64,000 nt of DNA from NCEH01 sp002257205 (GTDB taxonomy: Bacteria; Pseudomonadota; Alphaproteobacteria; Rhizobiales; Xanthobacteraceae): the NCBI RefSeq assembly GCF_043195105.1, contig NZ_JBAFWO010000007.1; one strand, given 5' to 3'. Positions 33,216 to 42,171 of the stretch are shown here, one piece after another; positions within the stretch are counted from its first letter, which is position 1, and every line of letters starts with the position of its first letter. Position numbers and translations under genes: made by a program. The notes beneath the pieces were generated by a model that was not told where the DNA came from, ran no database searches, and worked only from the letters and a program-made list of their open reading frames with translations.

Positions 33216-34781
33216 CTATTCCGCCGCTTCGGCGATCGCCTGGGGCTTCACCCAGCGCAGAACCGGGGCGCGGGCGGCGCGCGTCTCGTCCAGCCGGCGG
33301 CGCGGGGCATAATGGGGCGCGCCGAGGAAGCGCTCCTTCTCCCCAGCCTTCGCCGCCATCGCCAGATCCCGCAGGGTGGCGATGAACAGATCCAGCGAGG
33401 CCTTGGATTCGCTCTCCGTCGGCTCGATCAGCATGGCGCCGTGCACCACCAGCGGAAAATACACCGTCATGGGGTGATAGCCCTCGTCGATCAGCGCCTT
33501 CGCGACATCGAGCGTGGACAGGCCGGTGCCCTCCAGCCACGCATCGTCGAACAGCGCCTCGTGCATGGCCGGACGCGTGGCGAAGGGTGCGCTCATCACG
33601 TCCTGGAGGCTGGCGCGGATGTAATTGGCGGAGAGCACCGCATCCTCCGCCGCTTGCCGCATGCCGTCGGCGCCGTGGGAGAGCATCCAGGCGAGCGCGC
33701 GCACGAACATGCCCATCTGCCCATGGAACGCGCTCATGCGGCCGAGCGCCTGCTCGGCGCCCGCCTGTCCTTGCTGCTCCACGAGGCGCAAGGTCTCACC
33801 CTCCACCACCAGCGCCGGGGCGGGGGCGAAGGGCGCGAGCGCTTTTGAGAGCACCACCGGCCCCGCCCCCGGTCCGCCGCCGCCATGGGGGGTGGAGAAG
33901 GTCTTGTGCAGATTGATGTGCATGGCGTCGACGCCGAGGTCGCCAACCCGCACCTTGCCCAGGATGGCGTTGAAATTCGCGCCGTCGGCATAGAAATAGG
34001 CGCCCACCGCATGCACCGCCTCGGCGATCGCCACCACATCCGGCTCGAACAGGCCGCAGGTGTTGGGATTGGTGAGCATGATGGCGGCGACGTCTTCCGA
34101 GAGCGCCTTCTTCACCTCTTCCACATCCACCGTGCCGTCGGCGCGGGCGGGAATGGACTTCACCTGATAGCCGAGCAAGGCGGCGGTGGCGGGATTGGTG
34201 CCGTGGGCGCTTTCCGGCACCACGACGATACTGGGTTTGCGCCCGTTCGCCTCGTGCGCGGCCTTGATGGCCATCATGCCGCACAATTCGCCGTGGGCGC
34301 CGGCCTTGGGGGTGAGCGCCACCGTATCCATGCCGGTGAGGGTGAGCAGATAGCGCGAAAGCTCGCCCATCAGCCCCAAGGCGCCCTGCACGGTGGAGAC
34401 CGGCTGAAGCGGATGGATATCGGCGAACCCAGCGAGGCGCGCCATGCGCTCGTTGAGGCGGGGATTGTGCTTCATGGTGCAGGATCCGAGCGGGAACAGG
34501 CCGCTGTCGATCCCGTAATTCATGCGCGAAAGCCGCACGTAATGGCGCATGGCCTCCGGCTCGCTGAGGCCGGGCAGGCCGAGCGGGGCCTTGCGCTCCA
34601 GCTCGCCGAGGCGCGGCGCGAAGCCGGCCGGCTCGTCGAGATCGACGCCGGTGACGTCCTGCCGGCCGATTTCGAACAGCAGGCCTTCTTCCAGATCGAG
34701 CGCGCGGTTGCCGGTGAAGGTGGCGGCGCCGATTTCGCTCGCCGATTGAGGCGCCGTCGCGCCGCGTCCTTCGCGATTCAT
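33216..34781 (-). CDS. gcvPB: Glycine dehydrogenase (decarboxylating) subunit 2
   Basis: The 521-residue protein is the C-terminal half of split P-protein and carries PLP. The Lys site is in HINLHKTFSTPHGGGGPG near residue 290. Other conserved parts are LSRMNYGIDSGLFPLGSCTMKHNPR, ALTPKAGAHGELCGMMAIKA and MLTNPNTCGLFEPD. With gcvPA it decarboxylates glycine and transfers the aminomethyl group to GcvH. It is the last gene of the gcv operon and is separated from gcvPA by 205 bp containing an inverted-repeat element. Confidence 0.96.
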   Translation of the reverse strand: MNREGRGATAPQSASEIGAATFTGNRALDLEEGLLFEIGRQDVTGVDLDEPAGFAPRLGELERKAPLGLPGLSEPEAMRHYVRLSRMNYGIDSGLFPLGSCTMKHNPRLNERMARLAGFADIHPLQPVSTVQGALGLMGELSRYLLTLTGMDTVALTPKAGAHGELCGMMAIKAAHEANGRKPSIVVVPESAHGTNPATAALLGYQVKSIPARADGTVDVEEVKKALSEDVAAIMLTNPNTCGLFEPDVVAIAEAVHAVGAYFYADGANFNAILGKVRVGDLGVDAMHINLHKTFSTPHGGGGPGAGPVVLSKALAPFAPAPALVVEGETLRLVEQQGQAGAEQALGRMSAFHGQMGMFVRALAWMLSHGADGMRQAAEDAVLSANYIRASLQDVMSAPFATRPAMHEALFDDAWLEGTGLSTLDVAKALIDEGYHPMTVYFPLVVHGAMLIEPTESESKASLDLFIATLRDLAMAAKAGEKERFLGAPHYAPRRRLDETRAARAPVLRWVKPQAIAEAAE

Positions 34782-34838
34782 GAGCGGATCTCCTGGGAGA
34801 GGAAAGAGCGAGCGGCTTTCGGCAAGAAGACGGCCGTT

Positions 34839-34956
34839 CCCTCTCCCGCTTGCGGGGGAGGGCTACGGAGGGGGAAAAGATCCGGCATCGAAATATTGAA
34901 GGGAGGCTTGGCTTCACGGGCCCCCTCCCCAACCCTCCCCCGCAAGCGGGAGAGGG
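34839..34956. repeat. 118-bp inverted-repeat-flanked element between gcvPA and gcvPB
   Basis: Left arm 34839-34874 and right arm 34921-34956 are inverted copies of a 36-bp sequence (33 of 36 match), each starting CCCTCTCCCGCTTGCGGGGG when read inward. The internal 46 bp are unrelated. The right arm, inverted, is identical to 63891-63926 within cobG. The size and structure suggest a MITE or paired REP-like element inserted inside the operon; a transcript through it could form a long stem. Confidence 0.85.
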
Positions 34957-34986
34957 GGAGCAGGGCGCTGGCGGTAAGGGGCGCGT

Positions 34987-36330
34987 TCATGCCAGCACCT
35001 CCTTCAGCGCGGCCGCATAGGCGGCGCGGTCTTCGTCCGTGGATGTCTCGGTGGCGGCCACCAGGATCAAATCGTCGAGGCCGGCATCGGGCGCCAGCCG
35101 GGAATAGGGCACGCCGCCGAGAATGCCCTTGGCCGCCAGCTTCTCGATCACCTCGGCGGCGTTACCCGCGACGCGAATGGTGAATTCGTTGAAGAAGCTC
35201 TCGTTCAGCACCGCGACGCCGTCGAGCGCGGCCAGCCGGTCGGCGAGATCGCAGGCGGCGGCGTGGTTGATGCGGGCGAGCCGCGTCAGCCCCGCTTCGC
35301 CCAGCAGCGAGAGATGGATGGTGAAGGCCAGCGCGCACAGGCCGGAATTGGTGCAGATGTTGGAAGTGGCCTTCTCGCGGCGGATATGCTGTTCACGCGT
35401 GGAGAGGGTGAGCACGAAGCCGCGCCGTCCTTCCGCATCCACCGTCTCGCCGGCGAGGCGGCCGGGCATCTGGCGCACGAATTTCGCGCGGGTGGCGAAC
35501 AGGCCCACATAGGGGCCGCCGAAGGTGAGGGGATTGCCGATGGATTGGCCTTCCCCCACCACGATGTCCGCCCCCTGCGCGCCGGGCGGCTCGACGAGGC
35601 CGAGCGATACGGCTTCCGTGAACACGGCGATCAAGAGCGCCCCGGCGGCATGGGCCTTTTCCGCGATGGGTTTCAAATCCACCAGGTTGCCGAACACGTC
35701 CGGGCTCTGCACCACCACGCAGGAGACGGTCTCGTCGATGGCCGCGCTCACATCGTCCGGCCCCGTGGGCTGTGGCGCGAGGCGCAGCAGCGGCACTTCG
35801 GCATAATGGGAGATGGTGGCGATGGTCTGCGCGTAATGGGGGTGAATATTGCCCGCCAGCACCGCCTTGCCGCGCTTCGTCACCCGATGGGCCATCAGTA
35901 CTGCTTCGGCGGCGGCGGTGGAGCCGTCGTACATGGAGGCGTTGGCCACTTCCATGCCGGTGAGTTCCGCCACCTGGGTCTGGAACTCGAACAGATATTG
36001 CAGCGTGCCCTGGGCGATCTCGGGCTGATAGGGCGTGTAGGAGGTGAGGAATTCCGAACGCTGGATCAGATGGTCCACGCTCGCCGGCACATGGTGGCGA
36101 TAGGCGCCGGCGCCGACGAAGAACGGCACCGAGCCCGCCGCCACATTGCGCGCGGAAAGGCGGGACAAGGCGCGCTCGACCTCCATCTCGCCCTTGCGGC
36201 GGGGCAGATCGGGAAGGTCCGCGAGCAGCTTGTCGGCGGGGATGTCGGCGAACAGGGAGTCCACCGACGGCGCGCCGATGCGCGCCAGCATTTCGGTGCG
36301 GTCTTCGGGAGTGAGGGGCAGATAGCGCAT
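34987..36330 (-). CDS. gcvPA: Glycine dehydrogenase (decarboxylating) subunit 1
   Basis: The 447-residue protein is the N-terminal half of split P-protein and lacks the PLP lysine. It shows the family blocks MRYLPLTPEDRTEMLARIG, FVGAGAYRHHVPASVDHLIQRSEFLTSYTPYQPEIAQGTLQ, GMEVANASMYDGSTAAAEAVLMA and GGPYVGLFATRAKFVRQMPGRLAGET. It forms an alpha2-beta2 enzyme with GcvPB. I chose the ATG at 36330 (GCGAGG upstream); the longer frame to 36366 has an atypical N-terminus. Confidence 0.95.
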   Translation of the reverse strand: MRYLPLTPEDRTEMLARIGAPSVDSLFADIPADKLLADLPDLPRRKGEMEVERALSRLSARNVAAGSVPFFVGAGAYRHHVPASVDHLIQRSEFLTSYTPYQPEIAQGTLQYLFEFQTQVAELTGMEVANASMYDGSTAAAEAVLMAHRVTKRGKAVLAGNIHPHYAQTIATISHYAEVPLLRLAPQPTGPDDVSAAIDETVSCVVVQSPDVFGNLVDLKPIAEKAHAAGALLIAVFTEAVSLGLVEPPGAQGADIVVGEGQSIGNPLTFGGPYVGLFATRAKFVRQMPGRLAGETVDAEGRRGFVLTLSTREQHIRREKATSNICTNSGLCALAFTIHLSLLGEAGLTRLARINHAAACDLADRLAALDGVAVLNESFFNEFTIRVAGNAAEVIEKLAAKGILGGVPYSRLAPDAGLDDLILVAATETSTDEDRAAYAAALKEVLA

Positions 36331-36401
36331 GATGCGTTTACCTCGCCAACCTGCGGCGCCGCGCATTCCGGCGGCTCCGCATGGGTCGGCTCGTTTGTGT
36401 G

Positions 36402-36779
36402 TCAGCTCAGCGTTTCGACGAAAGCGGCATAGGCCGCCGCATCCATGAGATCGTCCAGCTCGGCGGGGTTCGCGAGCTTCAGCTTCACGAACCAGCCTTT
36501 GCCCTCGGCGTCCTCGTTCACCGCGCCCGGCGCGGCTTCAAGGTCCGGGTTGATCTCGACCACTTCGCCGGAGACCGGGGCATAGACCTCGCTTGCCGCC
36601 TTCACGCTCTCGACCACGGCGGCTTCCGCGCCCTGCTTTACGGTCTTGCCGACCTCCGGGAGTTCCACGAATACCACGTCGCCAAGCTGGCTCTGGGCGT
36701 AATCGGAAATGCCGATCACGGCGATGTCGCCGTCGATGCGGACATATTCATGGTCCTTGGTGTAGCGCACGTCGCTCAT
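36402..36779 (-). CDS. gcvH: Glycine cleavage system H protein
   Basis: This 125-residue lipoyl carrier shuttles the aminomethyl group from P-protein to T-protein. The lipoylation site is Lys60 in ESVKAASEVYAPVSGEVVEIN. The N-terminus MSDVRYTKDHEYVRIDGD is typical. It starts 2 bp after the gcvT stop, so translation is coupled. Confidence 0.97.
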   Translation of the reverse strand: MSDVRYTKDHEYVRIDGDIAVIGISDYAQSQLGDVVFVELPEVGKTVKQGAEAAVVESVKAASEVYAPVSGEVVEINPDLEAAPGAVNEDAEGKGWFVKLKLANPAELDDLMDAAAYAAFVETLS

Positions 36780-36781
36780 GG

Positions 36782-37939
36782 TCAGGCCCCCTTCTGTTCG
36801 CTCTTACGGACGTAGCGCTGGGCCACGAACGGGAATGTGACGACGGTCGCGGGCAATGCCTTGCCGCGCACGAGAATGTCGAGGACGGTGCCGGGCACGG
36901 CGAGGGCCGGCGGCACATAGCCCATGGCGATGGGTGCGTTGAGGGTGGGCGCAAACCCGCCCGACGTAACCGTGCCGACCACGGTTCCATCCTTGGCGAT
37001 CTCAGCGCCCTCGCGGGCCGGCGCGCGCCCCTCAAGGCGCAGGCCGACGCGCACGCGCGCCGGACCTTCGGCAAGCTCGCGCTGGATGCGCGCGGCGCCG
37101 GGAAAGCCGCCGCCCTCCCGTCGCCGCTTCTGGATCGACCAGACCAAGGCGGCCTCGACAGGCGAGGTGGTGGGGTCGATGTCATGGCCATAGAGGCACA
37201 AGCCCGCCTCCAGCCGCAGCGAATCGCGCGCGCCGAGGCCGATGGGCTTCACCTCCGATTCGGCCAGTAGCGTGTTCCAGACGGTGACGGCGGAGCTTTC
37301 GGGGATGGAGATTTCAAACCCATCCTCGCCGGTATAGCCGGACCGGGAGATATGCACGGGAATGCCGTCGAAGCGCGAGGGGCCGGCGGCCATGAAGTCC
37401 AGCGCGGCGCCTTCGGGGGCGTGGCGCGCCAGCACAGCGGCGGCCTGCGGACCCTGGAGCGCGAGCAGCGCGCGGTCGTCGAGCCGTTCCAGCGTCACCC
37501 CGGCGGGCAGGCGGGCGGCGATATGGGCATAGTCCGCCTCCTTGCCGGCGGCGTTCACCACCAGCAGCAAGGTGCCGTCCTCTTCCGGCGCGCCGGGACG
37601 GGTGACCATGAGGTCGTCCAGGATGCCGCCGTCGTCCGCCATCAGCTGGGAATAGCGCTGGCGGCCGGGTTTTAGATTGAGGATGTCGGCGGGAATCAGC
37701 GCTTCGAGCGCGGCGGCCGTGGTCGCATGGTCGCGGCCGACGAGCTTGGCCTGGCCCATGTGGGACACGTCGAACAGGCCGGCGTGGGTGCGGGTCCAGG
37801 CATGCTCGGCCAGGATGCCGTCGCGATATTGCACCGGCATGTCATAGCCGGCGAACGGCACGAGGCGGGCGCCGAGCGCCGCATGGGCGCCGTGCAGGGG
37901 CGTCTTCAGAAGGGGGAGATCGGTCTCGGGATGTGACAT
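36782..37939 (-). CDS. gcvT: Glycine cleavage system aminomethyltransferase
   Basis: The 385-residue T-protein transfers the methylene group from GcvH to tetrahydrofolate and releases ammonia. Motifs: LVPFAGYDMPVQYRDGILAEH, LFDVSHMGQ, ILDDLMV, ISRSGYTGEDGFEISI and GLGARDSLRLEAGLCLYGHDID with the catalytic Asp. The ATG at 37939 is preceded by AGGAA. The same frame is open to 38074, but that part is the riboswitch RNA and not protein. It is the first gene of gcvT-H-PA-PB. Confidence 0.96.
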   Translation of the reverse strand: MSHPETDLPLLKTPLHGAHAALGARLVPFAGYDMPVQYRDGILAEHAWTRTHAGLFDVSHMGQAKLVGRDHATTAAALEALIPADILNLKPGRQRYSQLMADDGGILDDLMVTRPGAPEEDGTLLLVVNAAGKEADYAHIAARLPAGVTLERLDDRALLALQGPQAAAVLARHAPEGAALDFMAAGPSRFDGIPVHISRSGYTGEDGFEISIPESSAVTVWNTLLAESEVKPIGLGARDSLRLEAGLCLYGHDIDPTTSPVEAALVWSIQKRRREGGGFPGAARIQRELAEGPARVRVGLRLEGRAPAREGAEIAKDGTVVGTVTSGGFAPTLNAPIAMGYVPPALAVPGTVLDILVRGKALPATVVTFPFVAQRYVRKSEQKGA

Positions 37940-37987
37940 TCCGGTTCCTGGGGGCGCGCCAAAGTCATCGGGTCTTTCGACCCGAGC

Positions 37988-38215
37988 GGCGCCCCCTCTG
38001 TCACCGGAACCTGAGAGATTTGACCGCACCCGGTGGAACGGGCACGGCTTACGCCTTCGGTGAGCCACCCGCATGATCCCTGAGGGTCACGCCGCGGCTG
38101 CTTTCCAGAGTGTCGTCCCCCTGCGGTCCTTTTGCCTGAGCGGTTCCGGGGCGGTTGCGCCTTCGGCGCCGGCCATCATCCGGGGATGGGCCGGTCTCTC
38201 CCGCAGGGATCTTCC
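37988..38215 (-). promoter_or_regulatory. Tandem glycine riboswitch
   Basis: On the minus strand the first aptamer has GCGGGAGAGACC, a core CCGAAGGCGCAA (the complement of CCTTCGG near 38160), GCTCAGGCAAAAGGACCGC and ACTCTGGA. A short linker leads to the second aptamer with CACCGAAGGCGTAAGCC, ATCTCTCAGG and TGACAGAGGGGG ending near 37990. These are the glycine aptamer consensus parts in the usual tandem order. The 3' end is about 50 nt from the gcvT start. In this position it normally switches the operon on when glycine is abundant. Confidence 0.93.
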
Positions 38216-38287
38216 GAGCGACCGCTCCGAGGAACGGCCGCGGTCACCATAGAGAAACGCGCCGAAGGGTCAATGCGGCGCTTTCTG

Positions 38288-39100
38288 TCATTGCGCGGGT
38301 GGCGGGCCGAAGGTCGCCGGGGCAGGCCCGAAGGTGGGGGCGGGACCGAACGTATTGGGGTCCGCCGCCGGCTTGCTGGCCGCGGGCTGGGTGGCGGCGG
38401 GCGCGGCGGCTGCCGGAGCAGTGGTTGCGGCCGGAGCCGTGGTAGCGGCAGCAGGCGCCGCCGGACGCGGTCGGGCCGGACGGGGACGCGCCGGGGTCTC
38501 GCCCTTGGGGTCGAAGCCGACATAGATCACGTATTTCGCCATAGCGTCCGGAGTGGTGACCGGGAACGAGATGGTATCCTCCACCACCGTGAAGGTGGTC
38601 TGGGTTTCGCCCTGGGGAATGTTCAGCGGCACCACGAAGAATTTGGTGGTGATGGTCTTGGGCGAAGGGCCTTCCTGCACCACCGCGATGCGGATCGGCA
38701 CGTTGAGCGCGCCGGGCGAGCCCTTGTCGCCCAGCAGGACACGGCCGTCGAGGCCGACCTTCACGGTCATGACGCCGTTCGCGATATTGCATTCGCGGGC
38801 CAGCTGACCGAGCGAGCCCTGGTATTTCAGGCCGCCGCCGGGAGCCGGCACTTGCCAGGCGGACGCGCCGGAGCGGACATCCACACGCGGGCATTCGAAC
38901 TCGACCGCATCGGGGCCGGTGCCCACGGTCATATTATTGGTGGGCTGGGCCGCGCCGACCCCGCCCGCAGCCGCGTCGACATTCACGCCGGGCGCGCCAA
39001 ACGTTCCCTGCGAGTTGCCCGCGCACCCTGCAAGGGTGATGGCCATGGCTGCCCCGGCCAACACACGCATAGGCAGAGCAGCGTCTAAAGCAAAACGCAT
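38288..39100 (-). CDS. Conserved exported lipoprotein, Ala/Pro-rich C-terminus
   Basis: The 270-residue protein has a lipoprotein signal (VLAGAAMAITLAGC, Cys near residue 26). The beta-rich middle (residues 55-200) contains VEFECPRVDVRSGASAWQVP and GVMTVKVGLDGRVLLGDKGSPG. A disordered Ala/Pro/Thr tail with FGPAP repeats ends the protein. It resembles a hypothetical envelope protein widespread in Rhizobiales; I know of no function. Its 3' end is about 70 bp from the riboswitch of the gcv operon. Confidence 0.75.
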   Translation of the reverse strand: MRFALDAALPMRVLAGAAMAITLAGCAGNSQGTFGAPGVNVDAAAGGVGAAQPTNNMTVGTGPDAVEFECPRVDVRSGASAWQVPAPGGGLKYQGSLGQLARECNIANGVMTVKVGLDGRVLLGDKGSPGALNVPIRIAVVQEGPSPKTITTKFFVVPLNIPQGETQTTFTVVEDTISFPVTTPDAMAKYVIYVGFDPKGETPARPRPARPRPAAPAAATTAPAATTAPAAAAPAATQPAASKPAADPNTFGPAPTFGPAPATFGPPPAQ

Positions 39101-39234
39101 GAGGAAACTCCAAAAACCTCCGCAACAGGCGTATGTATAACAGAAGGTTAAAGCGCAGGGGGAGGGGGGACCTGCGCCTTGAGCCTGTCCCTGGGGAGGT
39201 ATCTGACTCTATGGTTACCGGCGGTGCCGGCCGG

Positions 39235-40587
39235 TCAGTTTCCCACCACCCCGACCGGTCGCCCGGCAACCACCACCAGAGCCTTGCGCGCACCCGCGAG
39301 ACGCTGCGAGACGCGGCGCAGATCCTCCAGCGTCACCGCCTCGATCAGCGAATTGCGGCGATCGATATAATCCATGCCGAGCTTGTCGATCTGAATCTGG
39401 AGCAATTGCCCGGCGATCTTCGAGGAGGTGTCGAAGCGCAGCGCATAGCTGCCGGTGAGATAGCTCTTGGCCTCGTCCAGCTCCTCCTGGGTCGGGCCTT
39501 TGTCGAGGATCTGCTGAAACTCCTCGTTGATGATCTTGATGGATTCACCCGCGCGGTCGTTCTTGGTGGCCGTGCCGGCGAACCACAGGCCCACGTGTTC
39601 CAGCGCCACCTGGTAGGAATAAACCGAATAAGCGAGCCCACGCGCCTCGCGCACTTCCTTGAACAGGCGCGAGGAAAAGGCGCTGCCGCCGAGAATGTGG
39701 TTCAGCACATAGGCGGGGATGAAATCCGGGTCCTGCCGCTCCAGCCCGTCGGTGCCGATCATGACCACGGACTGGGGGACATCCAGCGGGATCACATCGG
39801 TTTTGCCGAGGCCCTGGGGCTGCACATCCGCGACCGGGGTCAATTGCGCGGTGGCGGGAAGCGCGCCGAACACGCGGTCCAGCTCGGTGGCGAGCTCCTC
39901 GGGCGTGATGTCGCCCACCACCGCCACGCGCAGGTTGGAGCGCGCAAGGTTGCGCTTGGCGAAGCCCGCCAGATCCTCACGCGTGATATCGGCGACGCTG
40001 GCGAGCGTGCCGTCCACTGGGCGGCCATAGGGATGGTTCGGGAAGGCGAGCGCGAACCAGCGCTCGTTGGCGAGCGAATTGGGATCGGTCGAGCGCCGGC
40101 GCAGGGAGGCAAGCTGCGCGGTGCGGATGCGCTCCACCGCCTCGGTATCGAAGCGCGGTTGGGTCACCGACAGGCGCAGCATGTCGAAGGCGGTATCGCG
40201 GTTTTCCGAAAGGGTGCGCAGCGAGCCGCGCACCTCGTCGCGCCCGGCGTCGAAATGCAGCTCGATGGCCTTGTCGGCCAGCGCCTGATGGAAGCGCTCG
40301 GCGTCATATTCGCCGGCGCCTTCGTCCAGCAGCGAGGCGGCGAGGCTGGCGATGCCGGGGCGCTCCGCCGGATCCTGCGCCGCGCCCCCGAGGAAGGCGA
40401 ATTCCATGGCGAGGAGTGGCAAGGTGGTGTCGCGCACCAGCCAGGCCTCGATGCCGCCGGGGCTGACCACGCGCGTGATCCGCGTGGTTTGGGACTGGGC
40501 GGGAGCCGCGGAAACAAGAGAGACAGCCATCATCACCAACACAAGAATGCGAGCGCTAAAGAGGGAAGCGGCGGGGCGTGCGCTCAC
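39235..40587 (-). CDS. M16 family peptidase homologue, non-catalytic subunit
   Basis: The 450-residue exported protein (signal VLVMMAVSLVSAAPAQS) has the M16 fold. Where the zinc HxxEH motif belongs it reads IASLAASLLDEGAG, so it cannot bind zinc. It keeps the substrate-binding SSRLFKEVREARGLAYSVYSY motif near residue 315. It resembles the inactive half of paired M16 peptidases such as PqqL-like or mitochondrial processing peptidase alpha. It overlaps the active partner by 4 nt (ATGA), implying a heterodimer. Confidence 0.9.
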   Translation of the reverse strand: MSARPAASLFSARILVLVMMAVSLVSAAPAQSQTTRITRVVSPGGIEAWLVRDTTLPLLAMEFAFLGGAAQDPAERPGIASLAASLLDEGAGEYDAERFHQALADKAIELHFDAGRDEVRGSLRTLSENRDTAFDMLRLSVTQPRFDTEAVERIRTAQLASLRRRSTDPNSLANERWFALAFPNHPYGRPVDGTLASVADITREDLAGFAKRNLARSNLRVAVVGDITPEELATELDRVFGALPATAQLTPVADVQPQGLGKTDVIPLDVPQSVVMIGTDGLERQDPDFIPAYVLNHILGGSAFSSRLFKEVREARGLAYSVYSYQVALEHVGLWFAGTATKNDRAGESIKIINEEFQQILDKGPTQEELDEAKSYLTGSYALRFDTSSKIAGQLLQIQIDKLGMDYIDRRNSLIEAVTLEDLRRVSQRLAGARKALVVVAGRPVGVVGN

Positions 40588-41951
40588 GAGCGCTTCTCCG
40601 GCGCCGCAGGCGCGGCTGCGGGGGGCGGCGTCAGATAGCCGGTCACCGCGCGCTTCAGCACGAGATAATGCGCGGCCGCCGCCTTCACGTCCGCCGCGCT
40701 CACGCGCTTGATGAGATCCGGCCAGCGGTTCACATCCTCGACGGAAATGCCGGTGGCCCAGGCCGCACCATAGATGCGCGCGAGGGTCGCCTGGTTGTCG
40801 CGGGCATAGATCGCTTCCGCCGTCAGGCGGGTCTTGGCGCGGGCCAGCTCGACATCGTCCGGCCCGTCCTTCGCCATCTTGGCGACCACGCCGTCCATCG
40901 CCTGTTCCAGCGTCTCCAGTGTGACGCCCGGGCGGGGCGAGGCGGAGATGCCGAAGCGGGTCTCGTCATAGGCCGTGCTTTGGTACCAGGCGCCGGCGCC
41001 GGCCGCGAGGCCCTGCTCGGCCACCAGTTCGCGATACAGGCGGCCGGTCTGCCCGCCGCCGAGGACTTGGGCGAGCACGTCCAGCGCCTCCGCCTCGCCG
41101 GGCTTGGCGGTGCGATAGGAGGGCACCAGATAGCTGCGCTGAAGGCTCGGCTGGGCGACGCGCGGATCGCTCAGCGAAACCCGGCGATGGACCTGCGGCT
41201 CGGGCTCCTGCGGGCGGTTGCGCGGCGGCGTGTCGGCACGGGGAATAACGCCATAGATCTTTTCGGCCAGTGCCCGGACCGCCTCGGGCTCCACGTCGCC
41301 CGCGACCACCAGCACCGCATTGTTGGGGGCGTAGAAGCGATGATAGAAGGCGAGCGCGTCCTCGCGGTTCAACTGCTTGATCTCGTGTTCCCAGCCGATG
41401 ATCGGATGCTGGTAGGGATGGTTCACATAGGTCGCGGCCTGGAGCGCCTCGGACAGGCGGGCGCCGGGATCGCTGTCGGTGCGCATGCGGCGCTCCTCGA
41501 GCACCACGTCGCGCTCGGGCAGCACCACCGCGTCGGAGAGCTTCAGCCCGGTCATGCGATCGGCCTCGAAGGTCATCACCGTTTCCAGGTGCTCCTTGGC
41601 GACGCGCTGGTAATAGGCGGTGTAATCCTGCGAGGTGAAGGCGTTTTCCTGGCCGCCGAGGCGCGCCACCTCGCCCGAGAACTTGCCGGGGCCGGCCTTC
41701 TCGGTGCCCTTGAACATCAGATGCTCGAGGAAATGGGCGATGCCGGATTTGCCCGGCTGTTCGTCCGCCGAGCCGACCTTGTACCACACCATATGGGTGA
41801 CCACGGGCGCGCGGTGGTCGGGAATCACCATCACCGTCAGGCCGTTGGCCAGCTGGTATTGGGTGACGTCCGGCCCTGCGGCGGAAGCGGCGTTCAACGT
41901 TGCTGCGGCGGTTCCCGCGGCGACCATTGCGATCATTGCCAGGCGTCTCAT
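40584..41951 (-). CDS. M16 family zinc peptidase, catalytic subunit
   Basis: The 455-residue exported protein has a signal peptide (LAMIAMVAAGTAAATLNAASA) and the inverted zinc motif HFLEHLMFKGT (HxxEH), with the downstream Glu in GGQENAFTSQDYTAYYQ and VVLEERRMRTDSDPGARL. It should act in the periplasm together with the following non-catalytic M16 protein. I chose ATG 41951 because the signal peptide starts there; the frame is open to 42005. The substrate is unknown. Confidence 0.92.
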   Translation of the reverse strand: MRRLAMIAMVAAGTAAATLNAASAAGPDVTQYQLANGLTVMVIPDHRAPVVTHMVWYKVGSADEQPGKSGIAHFLEHLMFKGTEKAGPGKFSGEVARLGGQENAFTSQDYTAYYQRVAKEHLETVMTFEADRMTGLKLSDAVVLPERDVVLEERRMRTDSDPGARLSEALQAATYVNHPYQHPIIGWEHEIKQLNREDALAFYHRFYAPNNAVLVVAGDVEPEAVRALAEKIYGVIPRADTPPRNRPQEPEPQVHRRVSLSDPRVAQPSLQRSYLVPSYRTAKPGEAEALDVLAQVLGGGQTGRLYRELVAEQGLAAGAGAWYQSTAYDETRFGISASPRPGVTLETLEQAMDGVVAKMAKDGPDDVELARAKTRLTAEAIYARDNQATLARIYGAAWATGISVEDVNRWPDLIKRVSAADVKAAAAHYLVLKRAVTGYLTPPPAAAPAAPEKRS

Positions 41952-42171
41952 CTGTTCGTTTCTGCCTTTTTGAGGCATGGGCCGCGCGAAGGGGGGACGG
42001 CGCATCGCCTTAAAATAGGAAGCCGGCGGCGCTCTGCCACTGCGGCGGGGCGTGTTTCGCGCACATTCCTGCGCGCGTGAGACCCTCGCGCGCGCGGTCC
42101 TGTTTCCTTACGCGGTTCGGCACGCCGCGAAGAGTGGTGCCGGGGAGCGGCGCGCCCGCGGCCCGGAACGC

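Noticed and set aside
37940..38074. N-terminal extension of GcvT
   Set aside because: The bases belong to the second glycine aptamer and leader; GcvT homologues start near MSHPETDLPLLKTPLH.
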